Source: Pseudanabaena cinerea FACHB-1277
GTDB taxonomy: Bacteria; Cyanobacteriota; Cyanobacteriia; Pseudanabaenales; Pseudanabaenaceae
Reading direction: 5' to 3'
DNA: 64,000 nt
NCBI RefSeq assembly: GCF_014696345.1
Contig: NZ_JACJPY010000005.1
Coordinates: 1-64,000, forward strand
Part shown: in pieces, positions 26,519-36,505 of the stretch
How positions within the stretch are numbered: position 1 is the first letter of the stretch
Layout of the letters: each line of letters opens with the position of its first letter
Translations under genes and position numbers: made by a program
The notes under the pieces: model-generated
Seen by the model: only the letters and a program-made list of their open reading frames with translations
The model's database searches: none
What the model was told of the DNA's origin: nothing

Positions 26519-27262
26519 TTAGCGATCGCCAATGGTTATCGTTTCCATTTCGGCAATTTCTAGGTTTGGTAATTCCACAAATTCGCGCTGTTCTTCCTGT
26601 AAAGCTAGCATGGGGATATTGACTGGGGTAGGGGTTTCGATCCAATAATCGGCGGTAGGCAAGGTTTCTTCTAAATCTTCAAGAGGTCGGGGGATGATCA
26701 TCAAAGTATGGAATTCGCCAATGCGTTCGGCTTCATTCATCCCTGCTTCAATGGCGATCGCCACATCCGCCACATTGCCCCGAATAATTGCTGTGCATAG
26801 TCCCGCCCCGATCGTCTCATAACCCGCTAAATGTACATCTGCTGATTTCAGCATCATGTCAGCCGCCCCCACCATCGCAGGAAATCCCCTTGTTTCTAAA
26901 AGCCCGATCGCCTGATTGCTCAGACGGCTATACTGCCCACTGGTTAGCTGACTAAGCCTACTGCTAATGGGTAAAATCGCTTCGAGATTAGGATATGGAC
27001 GCGCAATGACAATCGTGGATACGAGCTGTCCAAACTCTTTAGCGGTTTCTGCACCTGCCTCGACTGCCATACGCACATCGGTAATTTGCCCCCGCACGAT
27101 CGCCGTACAGAAGCCATTGCCGACTTTTTCGTAACCGACTAGGCGCACCGTTGCCGATTTGAGCATCATGTCCGCAGTGCCAACGATCGCGGGGAAGCTA
27201 ATGGTGGAAACCATGCCTAGAGAGCTGCCTGAAAGACTATGGCTAGATGAAGAATTGGACAT
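26519..27262 (-). CDS. ccmO: CcmO, tandem-BMC carboxysome shell protein
   Basis: A 247-residue protein with two BMC domains. The first starts near residue 17 (GMVSTISFPAIVGTADMML) with pore segment KVGNGFC. The second starts near residue 117 (AIGLLETRGFPAMVGAADMM) with TIGAGLC. It forms pseudohexameric trimers in the carboxysome facet and is essential for shell formation in model strains. Here it lies upstream of ccmK2 on the same strand, whereas in many genomes it is downstream of ccmN or elsewhere. Confidence 0.92.
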   Translation of the reverse strand: MSNSSSSHSLSGSSLGMVSTISFPAIVGTADMMLKSATVRLVGYEKVGNGFCTAIVRGQITDVRMAVEAGAETAKEFGQLVSTIVIARPYPNLEAILPISSRLSQLTSGQYSRLSNQAIGLLETRGFPAMVGAADMMLKSADVHLAGYETIGAGLCTAIIRGNVADVAIAIEAGMNEAERIGEFHTLMIIPRPLEDLEETLPTADYWIETPTPVNIPMLALQEEQREFVELPNLEIAEMETITIGDR

Positions 27263-27408
27263 TAGCTGACCCAGGGAGATATGTAAATTCTATTTACAGA
27301 CTAGTTAAAGTTTTGGTAATTATTAAACTTCAAAATTACTGTAAGCATTATAGTGTTTTTCTAGAGTTTCGAGACAAATCACTATAGCTATAAAATATTA
27401 AGAGAGCC

Positions 27409-27618
27409 ATGCAAAATCTTGAACAAAATCTTGAACAAAATCTTGATAGTGAGGATGAATTTACTTGGACGAGCGAAGCCAAAGCCAAGTTTAAAAATAT
27501 TCCTTACTTTGTGCGATCTCAGGCACGTCAGCGTATTGAGCAGTTAGCACAGGCTGATAGGAGTGATCGGATCACAGTAGAGATTGTGGAAAAAGCTAGA
27601 CTAGAATTTGGACAGTAA
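27409..27618 (+). CDS. PCP_red domain protein (protochlorophyllide reductase subunit-like)
   Basis: A 69-residue protein whose main part matches the PCP_red domain: [20 protein letters not shown], then RQRIEQLAQ and [14 protein letters not shown]. The same domain forms the C-terminus of ChlB, the subunit of light-independent protochlorophyllide reductase. As a free small protein its function is unknown. The start is preceded by AGAGAG; the N-terminus repeats QNLEQNL from a short DNA duplication. Its stop overlaps a possible upstream start of murQ. Confidence 0.8.
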   Translation: MQNLEQNLEQNLDSEDEFTWTSEAKAKFKNIPYFVRSQARQRIEQLAQADRSDRITVEIVEKARLEFGQ

Positions 27619-27679
27619 TGGGAGCAAAAGTGGGAGCAAGGATTTGGGTAATAGTTTAGGCAACAGTTTAGGTAGTGAT

Positions 27680-28603
27680 GTGCGTGGGCAATTGGCTGGT
27701 GGCGATCGCGGCTATTTGCTGACTGAGCAGCCCAATCCCCATAGTCAAAATTTAGACCAACTGAGTGCTTTAGAAATTGCCGAGCTGTTTAATCAGGAGG
27801 ATCTCAAGGCGGTTGCTGCCGTGGGGCGCGAGAATGCTGCGATCGCTTTGGCGATCGATCTAACGGCGGCGGCGATCGCCAATGGGGGCAGATTGTTTTA
27901 CATTGGCGCAGGCACGAGTGGACGATTGGGCGTATTGGATGCTGCCGAATGTCCACCCACCTTTTGCAGTGATCCTGAATTGATTCAGGGAATTTTGGCG
28001 GGGGGGATGGCAGCAATGGTCAGAAGCTCGGAGGCGCTAGAGGATCGGGCAGAGGATGGGGCGGCAATCATTGCCCAAAATCAGATTGGCGATCGGGATG
28101 TGGTATTTGGCATTACGGCGGGCGGCACAACCCCCTATGTGCATGGGGCATTGCAAGCTGCAAGGCAGCGCGGTGCTAAAACAATTTTCTTTTGCTGTGT
28201 CCCACCCGAACAGTTGCCTATGCAGTACGATATCGAAATCCGTCCCCTTGTGGGGGCCGAGGTTTTGACTGGTTCCACCCGTCTCAAGGCTGGTACAGCC
28301 ACCAAACTAGTACTCAATACCATTTCTACGGGGATAATGGTAAAGCTGGGCAAGGTCTATGGCAATCGGATGATCGATGTGTCCGTGACCAATAGCAAGT
28401 TACAAGATCGGGCAGTGCGGATTATTTGTGACCTCACAGGCTTGGATCGCCATGCCGCCGCAGAGTTGTTAGAAGAATCAGGCGATCGCGTCAAGGTCGC
28501 ATTATTAATGCATTGGCGGCATCTCGATGCCCATCAAGCGATCGCCTTACTTGCTGATCATCAAGGACATTTGGGGAAGGTGATGCAAACAGTTGAAACT
28601 TAA
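27680..28603 (+). CDS. murQ: MurQ, N-acetylmuramic acid 6-phosphate etherase
   Basis: A sugar isomerase (SIS)-fold etherase that splits the lactyl ether of MurNAc-6-phosphate to GlcNAc-6-phosphate and lactate in cell-wall recycling. Signatures: LLTEQPNPHSQNLDQLS, YIGAGTSGRLGVLDAAECPP, ILAGGMAAMVRSSEALEDR, GITAGGTTPYVHGAL and KLGKVYGNRMIDVS. I chose GTG 27680, which gives 307 residues, the usual family length. The frame also opens at TTG 27608, which would add a low-complexity GNSLGNSLG segment and overlap the PCP_red gene. The start is the uncertain part; the product is not. Confidence 0.9.
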   Translation: MRGQLAGGDRGYLLTEQPNPHSQNLDQLSALEIAELFNQEDLKAVAAVGRENAAIALAIDLTAAAIANGGRLFYIGAGTSGRLGVLDAAECPPTFCSDPELIQGILAGGMAAMVRSSEALEDRAEDGAAIIAQNQIGDRDVVFGITAGGTTPYVHGALQAARQRGAKTIFFCCVPPEQLPMQYDIEIRPLVGAEVLTGSTRLKAGTATKLVLNTISTGIMVKLGKVYGNRMIDVSVTNSKLQDRAVRIICDLTGLDRHAAAELLEESGDRVKVALLMHWRHLDAHQAIALLADHQGHLGKVMQTVET

Positions 28604-28666
28604 ATTGCCAAGTAAGCCATCCCTAAGCTGGGCAAGGCTGTAAAATCAATATAAACATTAAAAATT

Positions 28667-28981
28667 ATGACAGGTGCAGAACTCCGCCAAGCGATCGTCG
28701 ATAAATGGCAATATTCCTACGATGTGCAGTTACGTAATATTCGTGGCAAGATCTTTTTGCAAGTAATGTGGCGGTATCAGGAACAGCAATCTTTTGTTAT
28801 GAATACTTTAGAATTTGAGCAGCACCTAGATCGGATCGCATCTTATCTAGGGGATTGGGGAGTCGTGGAGCAGGTGAAACAATTCATTGCCAACACCGAT
28901 GAACGCCCCCGTGTCGGTAAAGCCGTCAGTGTACCGCTTCAAATTGGTGAGCGATCGCTGGAATGGATTATTGAAAGCTGA
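28667..28981 (+). CDS. DUF3067 family protein
   Basis: A 104-residue protein conserved in cyanobacteria and plastids: TGAELRQAIVDKWQYSYDVQ, KIFLQVMWRYQEQ, then HLDRIASYLGDWG and ERPRVGKAVSVPL. Its molecular function is unknown. It lies 63 bases after murQ on the same strand and may be co-transcribed with it. Confidence 0.82.
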   Translation: MTGAELRQAIVDKWQYSYDVQLRNIRGKIFLQVMWRYQEQQSFVMNTLEFEQHLDRIASYLGDWGVVEQVKQFIANTDERPRVGKAVSVPLQIGERSLEWIIES

Positions 28982-29173
28982 AGATCACTCAACAATTTGC
29001 TAGTAATCAATGAGCAATTACAGTCATATTGCGGTAAAGAATGCTATAAAAGTTGATAAAAGTATGACGTATTGCTGACTTAATCGATTGAAAGCTGTAG
29101 AATCTACAGGATCAATTAGCTTTTAAAATGCGCCGCTAACCATAATTTAAGTCAAAACCGCAAAGGCAAAAGT

Positions 29174-31954
29174 ATGAGTCAAGCAGGAACAAACCCATGG
29201 GATCGCCAATTTGTTAATCTTGGGCGAATCATGCAGTTCTTGCGTGATGAAGATGACATCGATAATTTGGTAACTGCCACCCTCGATTATCTAAGGGATA
29301 ATTTCGAGTACAAGCTCGTGTGGGTTGCCCTCTATGATCAAGACAATCATCGCCTCACAGGCAAAGGCGGAACCACCCCAGCAGGGGAAATCAAATTTTT
29401 AAAGGAAAGATTTGCGCTGAATGCAGGGGATCTACTTGACCAAGTAATTTTGCAACGTAAACCACTGCCGATCGCTGATTTACGGATGGAAAAACGTAGC
29501 GGTGAATGGCAAAAATTAGCACAAAAATTTGACATCCAAGGCACTTTGCTATGGCCAATTTACCACCGCGATCGCAGTTTTGGGTTGGTATTACTTGGCT
29601 CTAATCTTTGGAATGTAACCCCCCGCAACGAAGAACGCGCCAGATTATCCGTAGTCCTAGGCTCCCTCGGTGCAACCCTCAGCCGTTTAGATGCTGAATG
29701 GCGCTATCAAAACTCCAAGCGCCCCGATGAGCCACTATTACAAATTCTCACCAAAATCCGCAATATTCCCACGCTTACCGAACGCTTAGAGGAAATCGTA
29801 CAGGAGACTCATGGCTTTGTGATGCCAGACCATACCAATGTCTATTGGTTTGAGCGTGAACATCAATATTTTTGGCGGCGCATCGCCAATCGCCAACCAG
29901 GGCCAAAGAGCAAACAGGCTGTCGATAATACCGCAGGGATTACGATGCAGAATGCCCCTGGGCTATATCAGGCACTAAGCAAAGATCAGTTAGTGGTAGT
30001 TGTAGATGCTAAATCTATGACTAGGGGGGAAGTTAGCAATCGGGTTATGGAGCAGTTTGGAGCAGTCTCCATCATTATTGCGCCCATATTTTTTCAGTCA
30101 GAATTGCTAGGCTTTTTGTCGGTGGAGGGTTCAGAGGCAAGGCTATGGAGTGATGATGAATTAAACTTCGTCCGAGGTGCAGCACAACTTGCGGCAATTA
30201 CTGCGCCCTTAGAAGAAATGGAAGCAACCCTCGATCGCATTGCCTCCGATCAAATTCTCACCGCAGGAATCGCCAGAGCCATCTATTCCGATTTGGACTG
30301 GCAAAACGCCTTAGAGCAGGCTGCCGAACAATTGTGTCAGAGATTAGGTCTGGAGCGCTTCTGGGTGGCTTCCTACGATAAGGACAATGATATTTTTAAG
30401 ATTGATTATCAGTATCACCCCAAAAACCGCCGCCCTATCCCGAATATGTTGCCAGGACTCGCCCCTGTCGATATGCAGATGCTAGAAAATTCCCCTGATG
30501 CCGCCACGGTCGAAAATCTCGACAGTGATTTTAAGTTTTTAGCATGGCGCAATTCCCTATTGGAACTAGACGTGCGATCGATGATCGTTAGCAGTACATC
30601 TCTTAGCAAGTCCCTAGAGGGCATTTTGGCGGTGGCCCACGAAGCACCACGCACATGGGCTAAGCCAGAGCGGGAAATGGTACAGGCAGTGGCACAGCAG
30701 ATCGGACTGATTGTGCATCAAAATGAATTGCAGCGTGTATCCGATGAGCGTCAAAAATCCTATCAATCGGTACAATTTGGTCTAGTGGCATTACAACAGG
30801 CAAATACCCTAGAGAAGTTGCACCATACTGCCACACAGCTCATGGCACAGGTTACACAATCCCCCCTTGCGGTATTAGTGATCTGGTTGCCAGGTCGTCA
30901 GGGTGGACAGATTGCCTCCGTGTTTGCCAGCCGAGAAGATTATCAATTAACGATTAGCGAAACATTAATTGCGATCGAAGAGGATCAACTAGTACAGTGG
31001 GCAAACCAAACTGAGGGGATTCTGCCCTTGAGCGCTCATGATTTACCTGAGTCTACTAAAGCATGGCTCAATGCTCCTGCGCTCGGACAGATCATGGTGA
31101 CAGCGCTCAGGACTACCCCAGAGCATCAACCAACGGGGATGATCCTCGTTGCCGATCGCGCGGGTCGGCGCTGGATTGACCGTCATCTTCAAGCCTTTAA
31201 TATGCTGACCAATCAATTGTCTTGGTCACGCCGTCACCTGTTGCTTGTCGATCATCTCAAGCACAATCGTCAAGAACTAGAGCGCCTCAACTGGTATAAA
31301 CATCGCCGCCTTGAGGATATTTATCGTACTGTTAGCAGTGGGGTACAGCGCTTGCTGGATGCCGATGCCAGAGCCAATGGCTCTGGGGGGATCAATAATG
31401 TCACTTTGCAGAGTTCGCTCAAACAGTTACAGGGTTCGCTGTCACCTTTACCACAGATTATCCGCAAGGAGCAATGGCGCTTGCGTCCCAACTATGAAGC
31501 AGCTCCCTTGGCAGGGATGATCAAACGTGCCCTCGAACGGGTGGATTCACTAGTGAAGCAAAGGCAACTTTGGTCACAGGTTCACAATCAAGCCAATGTG
31601 GTGATTGGGGGCGACATTGCCAAGATCGAAATGATTTTGAATGAGTTGCTATTATTTGCCTGTGGCAGATCCGAGGTAGGCGGTCGGGTGGATTTGTGGT
31701 GTCGCCAAATTGACGATAGGCTATTAGAGCTATCGATTACCGATTACGGGGTTGTCGATGCCACCCTGCTGCAAGAGTTACATCAAGGTCGGGAGATCGA
31801 TCCCCTATCCCCTTCACTATTGGATCAACCTCCCGGCTTGCACCTTGCTATTTGTCAAAGCCTGATGCTAGAGGCTGGTGGCGAGTTATCTCTATATCAA
31901 TTAGAGGATAATCGCATTCTTAGCCGTTTGATTTTGCCCATTTCTAGCTCTTAA
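29174..31954 (+). CDS. Multi-GAF sensor protein with degenerate histidine-kinase-like end
   Basis: A 926-residue soluble protein with about four GAF-type domains (near 20-175, 190-350, 365-520, 535-690). A helical stretch ([20 protein letters not shown]) and a C-terminal HATPase-like domain (about 790-926) follow. The ATPase motifs are weak. The N-box is [10 protein letters not shown], the G1 box is DYGVVD rather than DxGxG, and [18 protein letters not shown] fits G2. The His in KHRRLED could be a phospho-acceptor but the H-box is atypical. No bilin-binding Cys motif is obvious. It probably integrates small-ligand or light signals; an active kinase is not certain. It is followed closely by radC. 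Confidence 0.75.
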   Translation: MSQAGTNPWDRQFVNLGRIMQFLRDEDDIDNLVTATLDYLRDNFEYKLVWVALYDQDNHRLTGKGGTTPAGEIKFLKERFALNAGDLLDQVILQRKPLPIADLRMEKRSGEWQKLAQKFDIQGTLLWPIYHRDRSFGLVLLGSNLWNVTPRNEERARLSVVLGSLGATLSRLDAEWRYQNSKRPDEPLLQILTKIRNIPTLTERLEEIVQETHGFVMPDHTNVYWFEREHQYFWRRIANRQPGPKSKQAVDNTAGITMQNAPGLYQALSKDQLVVVVDAKSMTRGEVSNRVMEQFGAVSIIIAPIFFQSELLGFLSVEGSEARLWSDDELNFVRGAAQLAAITAPLEEMEATLDRIASDQILTAGIARAIYSDLDWQNALEQAAEQLCQRLGLERFWVASYDKDNDIFKIDYQYHPKNRRPIPNMLPGLAPVDMQMLENSPDAATVENLDSDFKFLAWRNSLLELDVRSMIVSSTSLSKSLEGILAVAHEAPRTWAKPEREMVQAVAQQIGLIVHQNELQRVSDERQKSYQSVQFGLVALQQANTLEKLHHTATQLMAQVTQSPLAVLVIWLPGRQGGQIASVFASREDYQLTISETLIAIEEDQLVQWANQTEGILPLSAHDLPESTKAWLNAPALGQIMVTALRTTPEHQPTGMILVADRAGRRWIDRHLQAFNMLTNQLSWSRRHLLLVDHLKHNRQELERLNWYKHRRLEDIYRTVSSGVQRLLDADARANGSGGINNVTLQSSLKQLQGSLSPLPQIIRKEQWRLRPNYEAAPLAGMIKRALERVDSLVKQRQLWSQVHNQANVVIGGDIAKIEMILNELLLFACGRSEVGGRVDLWCRQIDDRLLELSITDYGVVDATLLQELHQGREIDPLSPSLLDQPPGLHLAICQSLMLEAGGELSLYQLEDNRILSRLILPISSS

Positions 31955-32012
31955 CCTTTTGCTGTTGGGTCGCACAGCCTCCAACAGCATTATCCCCATC
32001 CAGACTATTTCT

Positions 32013-32747
32013 ATGACCTATTCCCTCAGAATCGTAGATATGGCTGAAAGCGATCGCCCCCGTGAACGATTGCTTAGCCAAGGCGTAAAAAGTTTATCTA
32101 ATTCCGAACTAATTGCCATTTTGCTAGGAACAGGGCAGGGACAGGGCAAATTATCGGCGGTGGGCTTAGGGCAGTTGATTTTGCAAACCATTGGGCGCGA
32201 TCGCACGGCTGATCCTGTGGCGGCTTTGCAAAGTGTATCGGCTGAAGAATTAATGCAAATCGAAGGTGTGGGGCCTGCCAAGGCAACAGCAATTTTAGCG
32301 GCGATCGAACTTGGTAAGCGGGCGCTCTATGCCAAGCTGCCCGACCTCACCGAAGTAACCGATCCGTCAGTGGCGGCGGCAGCCCTCAGTCGCGATTTGA
32401 TGTGGCAATCACAGGAGCGCTTAGCCGTAGTGATGTTGGACAACAAAAATCGCATCATTGCCCAGCGCATTATTACCATTGGTACTGCCACCGAAACCAT
32501 TGCCCATCCCCGCGATATTTTTCGAGAGGTGCTGAAGAGTGGCGCAGTGCGCGTGATTATTGCCCACAACCATCCTTCAGGCAATACGAACCCCAGCCCC
32601 GAAGATATAAACCTAACCCGCCAATTATTAGAAGGTGCAAGAATGCTATGTATTCCTTTACTTGACCATTTAATTTTGGGTAACGGCACATTTTCCAGCA
32701 TTCGCGAACTGTCAACCCTATGGCAAGAGATTCCGCAGGCGGAATGA
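32013..32747 (+). CDS. radC: RadC family JAB-domain protein
   Basis: A 244-residue RadC-type protein. The N-terminal part has a helix-hairpin-helix ([20 protein letters not shown]). The C-terminal part is a JAB/MPN metalloprotein domain with the motif [15 protein letters not shown] chose ATG 32013 ([20 protein letters not shown]), which matches the family start; the frame opens earlier at 31959. The family is historically linked to DNA repair, but its biochemical role is unproven. It converges on the DUF177 gene with a gap of only a few bases. Confidence 0.88.
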   Translation: MTYSLRIVDMAESDRPRERLLSQGVKSLSNSELIAILLGTGQGQGKLSAVGLGQLILQTIGRDRTADPVAALQSVSAEELMQIEGVGPAKATAILAAIELGKRALYAKLPDLTEVTDPSVAAAALSRDLMWQSQERLAVVMLDNKNRIIAQRIITIGTATETIAHPRDIFREVLKSGAVRVIIAHNHPSGNTNPSPEDINLTRQLLEGARMLCIPLLDHLILGNGTFSSIRELSTLWQEIPQAE

Positions 32748-33248
32748 TTATTCTGGCAACTGCAAAGAGCTAAGAATTTGCCAGCGCTTATCGACAGTAA
32801 CAGACTCGCTATCTGGCTCTTGATCGACAAAATCTAATGCTGGCGCATCGGGGGCGATTTTAGGATAGGGGATGGCAAGGGTTAATTGTTCATATAGCCA
32901 TATTTCAGGATCGAAATAACCATTGGGCGATAGTGACTCCACCAGATCGCCCGTCTCAATTTCTCTTTCCTTGGGATAGTCACTCTCTGGCAATGGCTCC
33001 GCCAACCAAATCATTTCTGAATTATCGATCGCCAATCGATAATTAAACTGTACAAGGGTGCGATCGCAAGTAAGGGTAATGATTGTATGCGCCTGAGCCG
33101 ATACCTCTAAGAATGATCCTAAATGGCGGATCGTGATTACTCCCTGTACTGGGGTTAAAGTTTCTAACCCTGCAATTAATTCCTTAAATTCAAAGCTCTC
33201 GGTGGCATCGATCGCCCTAGCAATCTGTGGTATGAAGATCTTTTCCAT
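32748..33248 (-). CDS. YceD/DUF177 family protein
   Basis: A 166-residue DUF177 protein (EKIFIPQIARAIDATESFEF, GVITIRHLGSFLEVSAQ, TLTCDRTLVQFNYRL, NGYFDPEIWLYEQLTLAIP). The family is linked to ribosomal RNA processing or 23S rRNA accumulation in plants and bacteria. The usual Cys motifs of bacterial members are reduced to one Cys here. It overlaps jag by 32 bases and ends the rpmH operon, converging with radC. Confidence 0.82.
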   Translation of the reverse strand: MEKIFIPQIARAIDATESFEFKELIAGLETLTPVQGVITIRHLGSFLEVSAQAHTIITLTCDRTLVQFNYRLAIDNSEMIWLAEPLPESDYPKEREIETGDLVESLSPNGYFDPEIWLYEQLTLAIPYPKIAPDAPALDFVDQEPDSESVTVDKRWQILSSLQLPE

Positions 33249-33873
33249 TACTTGTCACCAACTTAACAATCAAATAACGATGTGGCTCCCGCCCCTGACT
33301 GAAATTTTCGATATCGGTACAACTATCGAGCAAATGATGCACATAGCGGCGATCGGCTGCCGATAAATTTTTGATCACAAATTCTATACCCGTATCCCGA
33401 ACCTGCTGTAATGCCTGTTCGGTAAGTGCTTGCAAACTAGCTAAATGCGATGAACGGTAATTATTTATTTCAACCGTATAAAAACTATGACCATGGCGAT
33501 GATCGTGGTGATAATCGCGATCATCAGATTGAGCTTGCATCGCCGAGCCTACATGGTGGTTAAGACTCACATTTGCCAAATATTGGATTGCATCAATTAC
33601 AGAGCCATCTTGACCAATGATATTGGCAATTTGCGATTGTTGTAAGTCTGCGTGATTAATCTCTAGCCAATAGTTTGGATTTTCTGGTTGATTTTCTGGT
33701 TGATTTTTTGATTGACTTTCTGATTGACCCTCAGAAGCACCTTGAGAGGTTTCTTCTGCATCGTGATTGGTTTTGGAAAATGCTTCCGCAGCGACTTGCT
33801 GCACTGAAGTTGTATAACCCATCAATTGCAACAACTCTTTTACCCAATCTGCACCTGCCGAAGCAATTTCCAT
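33217..33873 (-). CDS. jag: Jag/KhpB-like KH-R3H RNA-binding protein
   Basis: A 218-residue protein. The N-terminal Jag-like part (DWVKELLQLMGYTTSVQ) is followed by a Gln/Asn/Ser/Glu-rich linker with short repeats. A KH-like segment follows (IIGQDGSVIDAIQYLANVSL) and then an R3H domain (LSAADRRYVHHLLDSCTDIE, REPHRYLIVK). It binds RNA and is encoded next to yidC in many bacteria. It begins 15 bases after yidC and overlaps DUF177, so all are co-translated. The linker repeat (ENQPENQP) varies between strains (inference). Confidence 0.85.
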   Translation of the reverse strand: MEIASAGADWVKELLQLMGYTTSVQQVAAEAFSKTNHDAEETSQGASEGQSESQSKNQPENQPENPNYWLEINHADLQQSQIANIIGQDGSVIDAIQYLANVSLNHHVGSAMQAQSDDRDYHHDHRHGHSFYTVEINNYRSSHLASLQALTEQALQQVRDTGIEFVIKNLSAADRRYVHHLLDSCTDIENFSQGREPHRYLIVKLVTSNGKDLHTTDC

Positions 33874-33888
33874 ACCAATCTCTCCAAA

Positions 33889-35184
33889 CTAGTTTTTCTT
33901 TTTCTTCTTAGAAGAATTTGGCTCAAAGGGGATTGCCGACTTGGTTGGTGTATTACCATCCTTATCTTCAACGACAGTTACTTTGTTGTTAGTCTTGGCA
34001 TCATTTGCCTTAGGGTTTGCCGTTTTGGGGTTGGCATTGGTACTAGCTGGCTTAACCTCAGCTTTGGCAGTGGTTTTGACATTACCAACAGAAGCGGTGG
34101 CTAACTTTTGCAGATTTTCGGGCAGTGGCTCTTTAGCCACAATGAAGGCTTGCAGGGTTTGAAATATATTGGCAATCAACATATACAACATGACACCTGA
34201 GGGCAAGGGAAAAAATAGAAACATACCCGAAAAGATAATCGGGGTTAGCTTATTCATTGTTTCCTGCTGACTAGACTCTGGGGTAGGGTTGTCAGCCTTA
34301 GGTGTGGAATTGCCAGAAATCGTCTGGTTAGCATAAAGGCTAAGTCCGAAGCCAAATACCATAACCACAATATCCCAGTTGATACTACCATCGGCATTAG
34401 TCACGCCAGTTTTGCCAAGTGCCTTAATAAATAAGAAGCCCTTGTTAGATGCCAGACCAGGCACTGTAACTTGCACCGTAACATCGCCTGCTTGCTTGGC
34501 AATGATCGTGCCGTCATCTAATATTTCAGCTAGTTCTTGTCCCTTAGTAATTTTGCTAACGGCTACAAGATCGGTGTCTGGGTAGTCTTTGGCGATTGTG
34601 TGGAAATCCTGACCTTGAGATGATTGCAGGACAATCTTTGACTTTTCGCCGATCGCCAGACTATTACCATTCACCGCAGTTGCCAAGATCGGGAAGTGGA
34701 CGCGATCGGCAAAATACACGTTTTGGCTGGCAGTTGTGAATGGTTGGTGGGTTTGCGTTGCCACACTTTCGGGGGTGATCTGGAAATTAATGCTGTAATT
34801 GATGTCGGCAAAGGGCGACCCTCTGAGGGTGGCAAAGAGAGCAAAGAGAATGGGCAACTGAACTATGGCAGGCAGACAGCCAGACAAGGGGTTGCCAAAC
34901 TCCTTAAAGTTGGCTGAGTTGACCTTAGCTAGTTCTTCTTGCTGTTTGGCTGGATCGCTTTTATATCGTTCCTGAACTTCCTTAATCCTTTGCTGCATAA
35001 TCGGGTTAGCGATTTTCATGCGGCGCATACTGCGAAGCTGGTTGGCGCTAACAGGAAATAACGCAAAACGAACAACCAACGTTAAGGCAATGATTGCCAT
35101 TCCATAGTTCGGCACGATGCCGTAGAAAAAATCTAGGAAGGGCAACATTATGTTGTTGGAAAGAAAACCTACACCGAAATCCAT
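33889..35184 (-). CDS. yidC: YidC membrane protein insertase
   Basis: A 431-residue YidC/Oxa1/Alb3 family insertase. It begins with a membrane-spanning N-terminus (LDFFYGIVPNYGMAIIALTL) and the conserved GxxxxR-type helix (RFALFPVSANQLRSMRRMK). A long periplasmic or lumenal insertion between the second and third segments is typical of cyanobacteria. GCLPAIVQLPILFALFATLR and GVMLYMLIANIFQTLQAF are membrane helices. The tail is basic and Lys-rich (KKKKKN). It inserts proteins into plasma and thylakoid membranes. It lies in the conserved rpmH-rnpA-PH-yidC-jag order. Confidence 0.93.
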   Translation of the reverse strand: MDFGVGFLSNNIMLPFLDFFYGIVPNYGMAIIALTLVVRFALFPVSANQLRSMRRMKIANPIMQQRIKEVQERYKSDPAKQQEELAKVNSANFKEFGNPLSGCLPAIVQLPILFALFATLRGSPFADINYSINFQITPESVATQTHQPFTTASQNVYFADRVHFPILATAVNGNSLAIGEKSKIVLQSSQGQDFHTIAKDYPDTDLVAVSKITKGQELAEILDDGTIIAKQAGDVTVQVTVPGLASNKGFLFIKALGKTGVTNADGSINWDIVVMVFGFGLSLYANQTISGNSTPKADNPTPESSQQETMNKLTPIIFSGMFLFFPLPSGVMLYMLIANIFQTLQAFIVAKEPLPENLQKLATASVGNVKTTAKAEVKPASTNANPKTANPKANDAKTNNKVTVVEDKDGNTPTKSAIPFEPNSSKKKKKN

Positions 35185-35327
35185 TGTCTAATTTACTGTT
35201 GTGTTTGCATCAGAACGAGCGAAGTCACTCATCAAAAAAGCGATCGCCCCAGCGATTTTAGCGCGAGGACAATCTGCTGCCATCTTAAACCTTTTTAAGC
35301 AATGCTGCCAATTGCGTTTAAGGGTAT

Positions 35328-35726
35328 TTAAGCGTTGCCGCTAATTGCACCACTAACTTCTTGCGCTTTCAAGCTTAGCTTTGACTCTATATATTCATAG
35401 GTTTTGCGGAAGTTAGGAACTGATTTCAACTCTAGACGCGAACCATCTCTCAAGGTCAGCACCATGTCGCCCCAGCTACCAAGTCCACGGGGTACGGTCA
35501 CAATCTTAATAATTTCGCCATAAATCACATCGGTGCGTGTCTGCCCCATCCAGCCGCCCGTGACAGTAATGCGGCGATTGGTGATCCTATAGCGCAACCA
35601 CAAGGCTCTGGCGATCGCTGCTACGCCAAAGGGAATCGTAATCACAAAAATGCTCATTAATAAGCTAATGATTAAATCACCAATGTGGGGTGCGCCTTCG
35701 TAATAAACTTCCTCGTTAACTGCCAT
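35328..35726 (-). CDS. PH-domain membrane protein of the rnpA-yidC cluster
   Basis: A 132-residue protein with one hydrophobic pair (LIISLLMSIFVITIPFGVAA) followed by a bacterial PH-like domain (YRITNRRITVTGGWMGQTRT, then IIKIVTVPRGLGSWGDMVLT). Its start overlaps rnpA by 11 bases. The gene is conserved in this place in cyanobacteria, but its function is not established; a membrane-associated partner of YidC is a guess. Confidence 0.8.
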   Translation of the reverse strand: MAVNEEVYYEGAPHIGDLIISLLMSIFVITIPFGVAAIARALWLRYRITNRRITVTGGWMGQTRTDVIYGEIIKIVTVPRGLGSWGDMVLTLRDGSRLELKSVPNFRKTYEYIESKLSLKAQEVSGAISGNA

Positions 35727-36078
35727 TTTGCCAGACCTTTGCTTTTTTTAATAAAATCATCAAATCATCACAAAGTTGTTGATAATTCGGTTGACCTTGA
35801 GTTGTCACCGTTACCACAATTTGCAATCCACTTTTCAACTGTGATCTCAATTGTGACAGAACTTGACGAAAAATGGCACGCAGTTGTCGTTTAAATCGGT
35901 TACGGCTTACCGCCAGCTTACTAACTTTTTTGCTGACCACGATGCCGATTTTGATGTCAGGCTCTGCTTGGGTTACTAAAACGCGCAGCATCAGATGGCT
36001 ACCTCGGAAGCGATCGCCATTGGCATACACTTTTGCGAAATCTTCGCGCCGCCGCAGGCGATTTTGACTAGGAAGCAC
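35716..36078 (-). CDS. rnpA: RnpA, ribonuclease P protein component
   Basis: A 120-residue basic protein. It starts LPSQNRLRRREDFAKVYANG and contains the RNR motif (SKLAVSRNRFKRQLRAIF) and IGIVVSKKVSK. It binds the catalytic RNase P RNA and helps mature tRNA 5' ends. It lies after rpmH and overlaps the PH-domain gene. Confidence 0.93.
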   Translation of the reverse strand: MLPSQNRLRRREDFAKVYANGDRFRGSHLMLRVLVTQAEPDIKIGIVVSKKVSKLAVSRNRFKRQLRAIFRQVLSQLRSQLKSGLQIVVTVTTQGQPNYQQLCDDLMILLKKAKVWQNGS

Positions 36079-36161
36079 TGGTAAATTAAGGAGGACTTAA
36101 AATTAGAGATTAACTTTGATTTAGCGCTGACGATCTGACTATGGCGATCTGACTATACTGA

Positions 36162-36302
36162 CTATACAGTAGTCAAGCGAACTCGACCTCTACTACGGCG
36201 AGCTTTAATGACGCGGCGACCAGTGGGGGATTCCATTCTGGCGCGAAACCCAGAGGTGCGCTTCTTTTTGCGGACACTACCGCGTAGAGTACGTTTGGTC
36301 AT
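36162..36302 (-). CDS. rpmH: Ribosomal protein L34
   Basis: A 46-residue protein decoded on the minus strand: [20 protein letters not shown], then [20 protein letters not shown] and VRLTTV. This is the standard L34 pattern with the RxGFRARMxTxxGRxVIxxRRxxGR core. It heads the rpmH-rnpA-PH-yidC-jag-DUF177 operon. The gene is too short for many ORF filters. Confidence 0.95.
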   Translation of the reverse strand: MTKRTLRGSVRKKKRTSGFRARMESPTGRRVIKARRSRGRVRLTTV

Positions 36303-36505
36303 GACTGTTACTGCTCCGTTATTCGCTTAGTTTCAAAGGGTTAATTTTTTACAGGCTCCTGATCATAGCACTTGTATTTAGACTCTGTACAGATTTTGAT
36401 TTCTAAACTTAAAGAAATTTGCAAAAATTTTTCCAAATTTCTTTGGCTTTGTCTTTTGTGATTATTAGTAAAGATTGGGTAAGATGGAATTTAACTTTGC
36501 CCCTT

